A stretch of DNA of 15,639 bases from Fidelibacterota bacterium UBA7300. GTDB lineage: Bacteria; Fidelibacterota; Marinisomatia; Marinisomatales; UBA2128. The stretch covers positions 1 through 15,639 of the forward strand of contig DKQU01000049.1 of the NCBI GenBank assembly GCA_002471865.1, written 5' to 3'. The translations under genes and the position numbers were made by a program. The notes under the pieces were generated by a model, which saw only the letters and a program-made list of their open reading frames with translations, had not been told where the DNA came from and made no database searches. Positions within the stretch are counted from its first letter, which is position 1, and the number at the start of each line of letters is the position of its first letter. This document shows positions 15,633-15,639 of the stretch, piece after piece.

Positions 15633-15639
15633 TACTGAA

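Overview
The window is a gene-dense stretch of bacterial core chromosome with every gene on the + strand. It suggests a Gram-negative member of the FCB superphylum, with Marinimicrobia (SAR406-like) as the best guess. The grounds are a PorV/PorQ-type outer-membrane beta-barrel protein, a long acidic omega subunit and the gene order. That placement is inference from protein flavour, because there is no rRNA gene in the window. I see no rRNA or tRNA gene, insertion sequence, phage gene or CRISPR array.

Region 1 (1-1120): the 3' part of trmD (its start lies just outside the window) and rplS, the end of the usual rpsP-rimM-trmD-rplS translation operon, closed by a clear intrinsic terminator. Region 2 (1121-8250): a 12-helix MFS transporter, then selA, selB and mutS. 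selA, selB and mutS are packed with gaps or overlaps of a few bases. SelA makes selenocysteyl-tRNA and SelB delivers it to UGA codons. mutS starts on a GTG that overlaps the selB stop. Region 3 (8240-9384): one PorV-like outer-membrane protein, then a 101-bp gap with two small inverted repeats, the only plausible internal control region in the right half.

Region 4 (9385-15632): seven tightly overlapping genes, yicC (TTG start), gmk, rpoZ-like omega, a family 4 uracil-DNA glycosylase, dnaB, a bifunctional rel/spoT and an HU/IHF-type DNA-binding protein. Junctions overlap by 1-10 nt or leave 1-2 nt, so the group probably forms one transcript. It contains the gmk-rpoZ-spoT grouping known from Escherichia coli, with a DNA repair gene and the replicative helicase placed in the middle. 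It therefore links guanine nucleotide and (p)ppGpp metabolism with transcription and replication.

Base composition changes along the window. Sampled lines in selA-selB-mutS run at about 48-60% GC, and sampled lines from the PorV gene to the HU gene at about 30-40%. I found no convincing undescribed system. The most useful second looks are the mixed stringent-response/replication operon, the palindrome before yicC, the placement of selAB beside mutS, and the GC step near 8250.
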